Shown: piece after piece, positions 41,562-41,582 of the stretch
Layout of the letters: every line of letters starts with the position of its first letter
How positions within the stretch are numbered: position 1 is the first letter of the stretch
NCBI GenBank assembly: GCA_000996205.1
Contig: LBYO01000003.1
Coordinates: forward strand, 1 to 41,582
Length of the DNA: 41,582 nucleotides
Source of the DNA: Parcubacteria group bacterium GW2011_GWA1_40_21
GTDB taxonomy: Bacteria; Patescibacteriota; Minisyncoccia; Phycocordibacterales; GWA1-40-21
Reading direction: 5' to 3'
The notes under the pieces: generated by a model
Database searches by the model: none
Told to the model about the DNA's origin: nothing
What the model saw: the letters and a program-made list of their open reading frames with translations, nothing else
Made by a program: the position numbers and the translations under genes

Positions 41562-41582
41562 GTTTTTATACTTCACTTTTCT

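Overview
The window looks like a chromosome segment from a Parcubacteria-type member of the Candidate Phyla Radiation (Patescibacteria). The reasons are small, short-spaced housekeeping genes, a compact UvrC and UvrA, a RimJ/L-type transferase and DUF1284-like cassette, a giant wall-bound surface protein, a lysine-rich mini-protein, and many core genes that appear to lack a 5' leader. The standard genetic code fits all genes. Assignment to a phylum is inference from gene content, not from a marker search.

Layout. 1-2086: end of a type IV pilin/pseudopilin operon, whose leaders carry perfect DNA repeats. 2165-6031: DNA maintenance (ligA, rmuC) with a YqeY-like gene on the other strand. 6162-10000: L21, a flavodoxin-fold reductase, a LOG-family protein, an FKBP and tgt. 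10326-11383: a two-gene accessory cassette with Shine-Dalgarno sites, flanked by diverged direct repeats. 11551-18267: nucleotide excision repair block (uvrB, uvrA, uvrC). 18392-22037: broken ArsR gene, NTF2-like protein, gatC-gatA, a membrane protein with a HEPN-like motif, and a basic mini-protein. 22248-25786: flavoprotein, secreted small protein, DEAD-box helicase and a small zinc protein. 26085-32122: translation genes (L25, L31, RF1, S2, EF-Ts, tRNA-Thr) with a lytic transglycosylase. 32567-39637: one 2356-residue surface protein ending in two peptidoglycan-binding domains. 39825-41561: small secreted and membrane proteins, DoxX, and a DsbA-like gene whose 5' end is lost at a repeat.

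The most unusual feature is the density of palindromic repeats. I can separate several families: a 110-bp element (three copies of identical length), a 73-bp element (two copies of identical length), elements with TTGAATCAC-type ends, arrays of 7-nt units such as CCTANAA arranged as inverted arms, and unique palindromes. Some sit inside genes and are read through in frame (ligA, uvrB, the flavoprotein), some form the coding sequence of pilin leaders, and one abuts the truncated end of the DsbA-like gene.

A second pattern concerns expression. Several core genes have a -10 box 6-8 nt before the ATG, which predicts leaderless mRNAs, while the accessory or unrecognised genes have strong Shine-Dalgarno sites and some have their own terminators.
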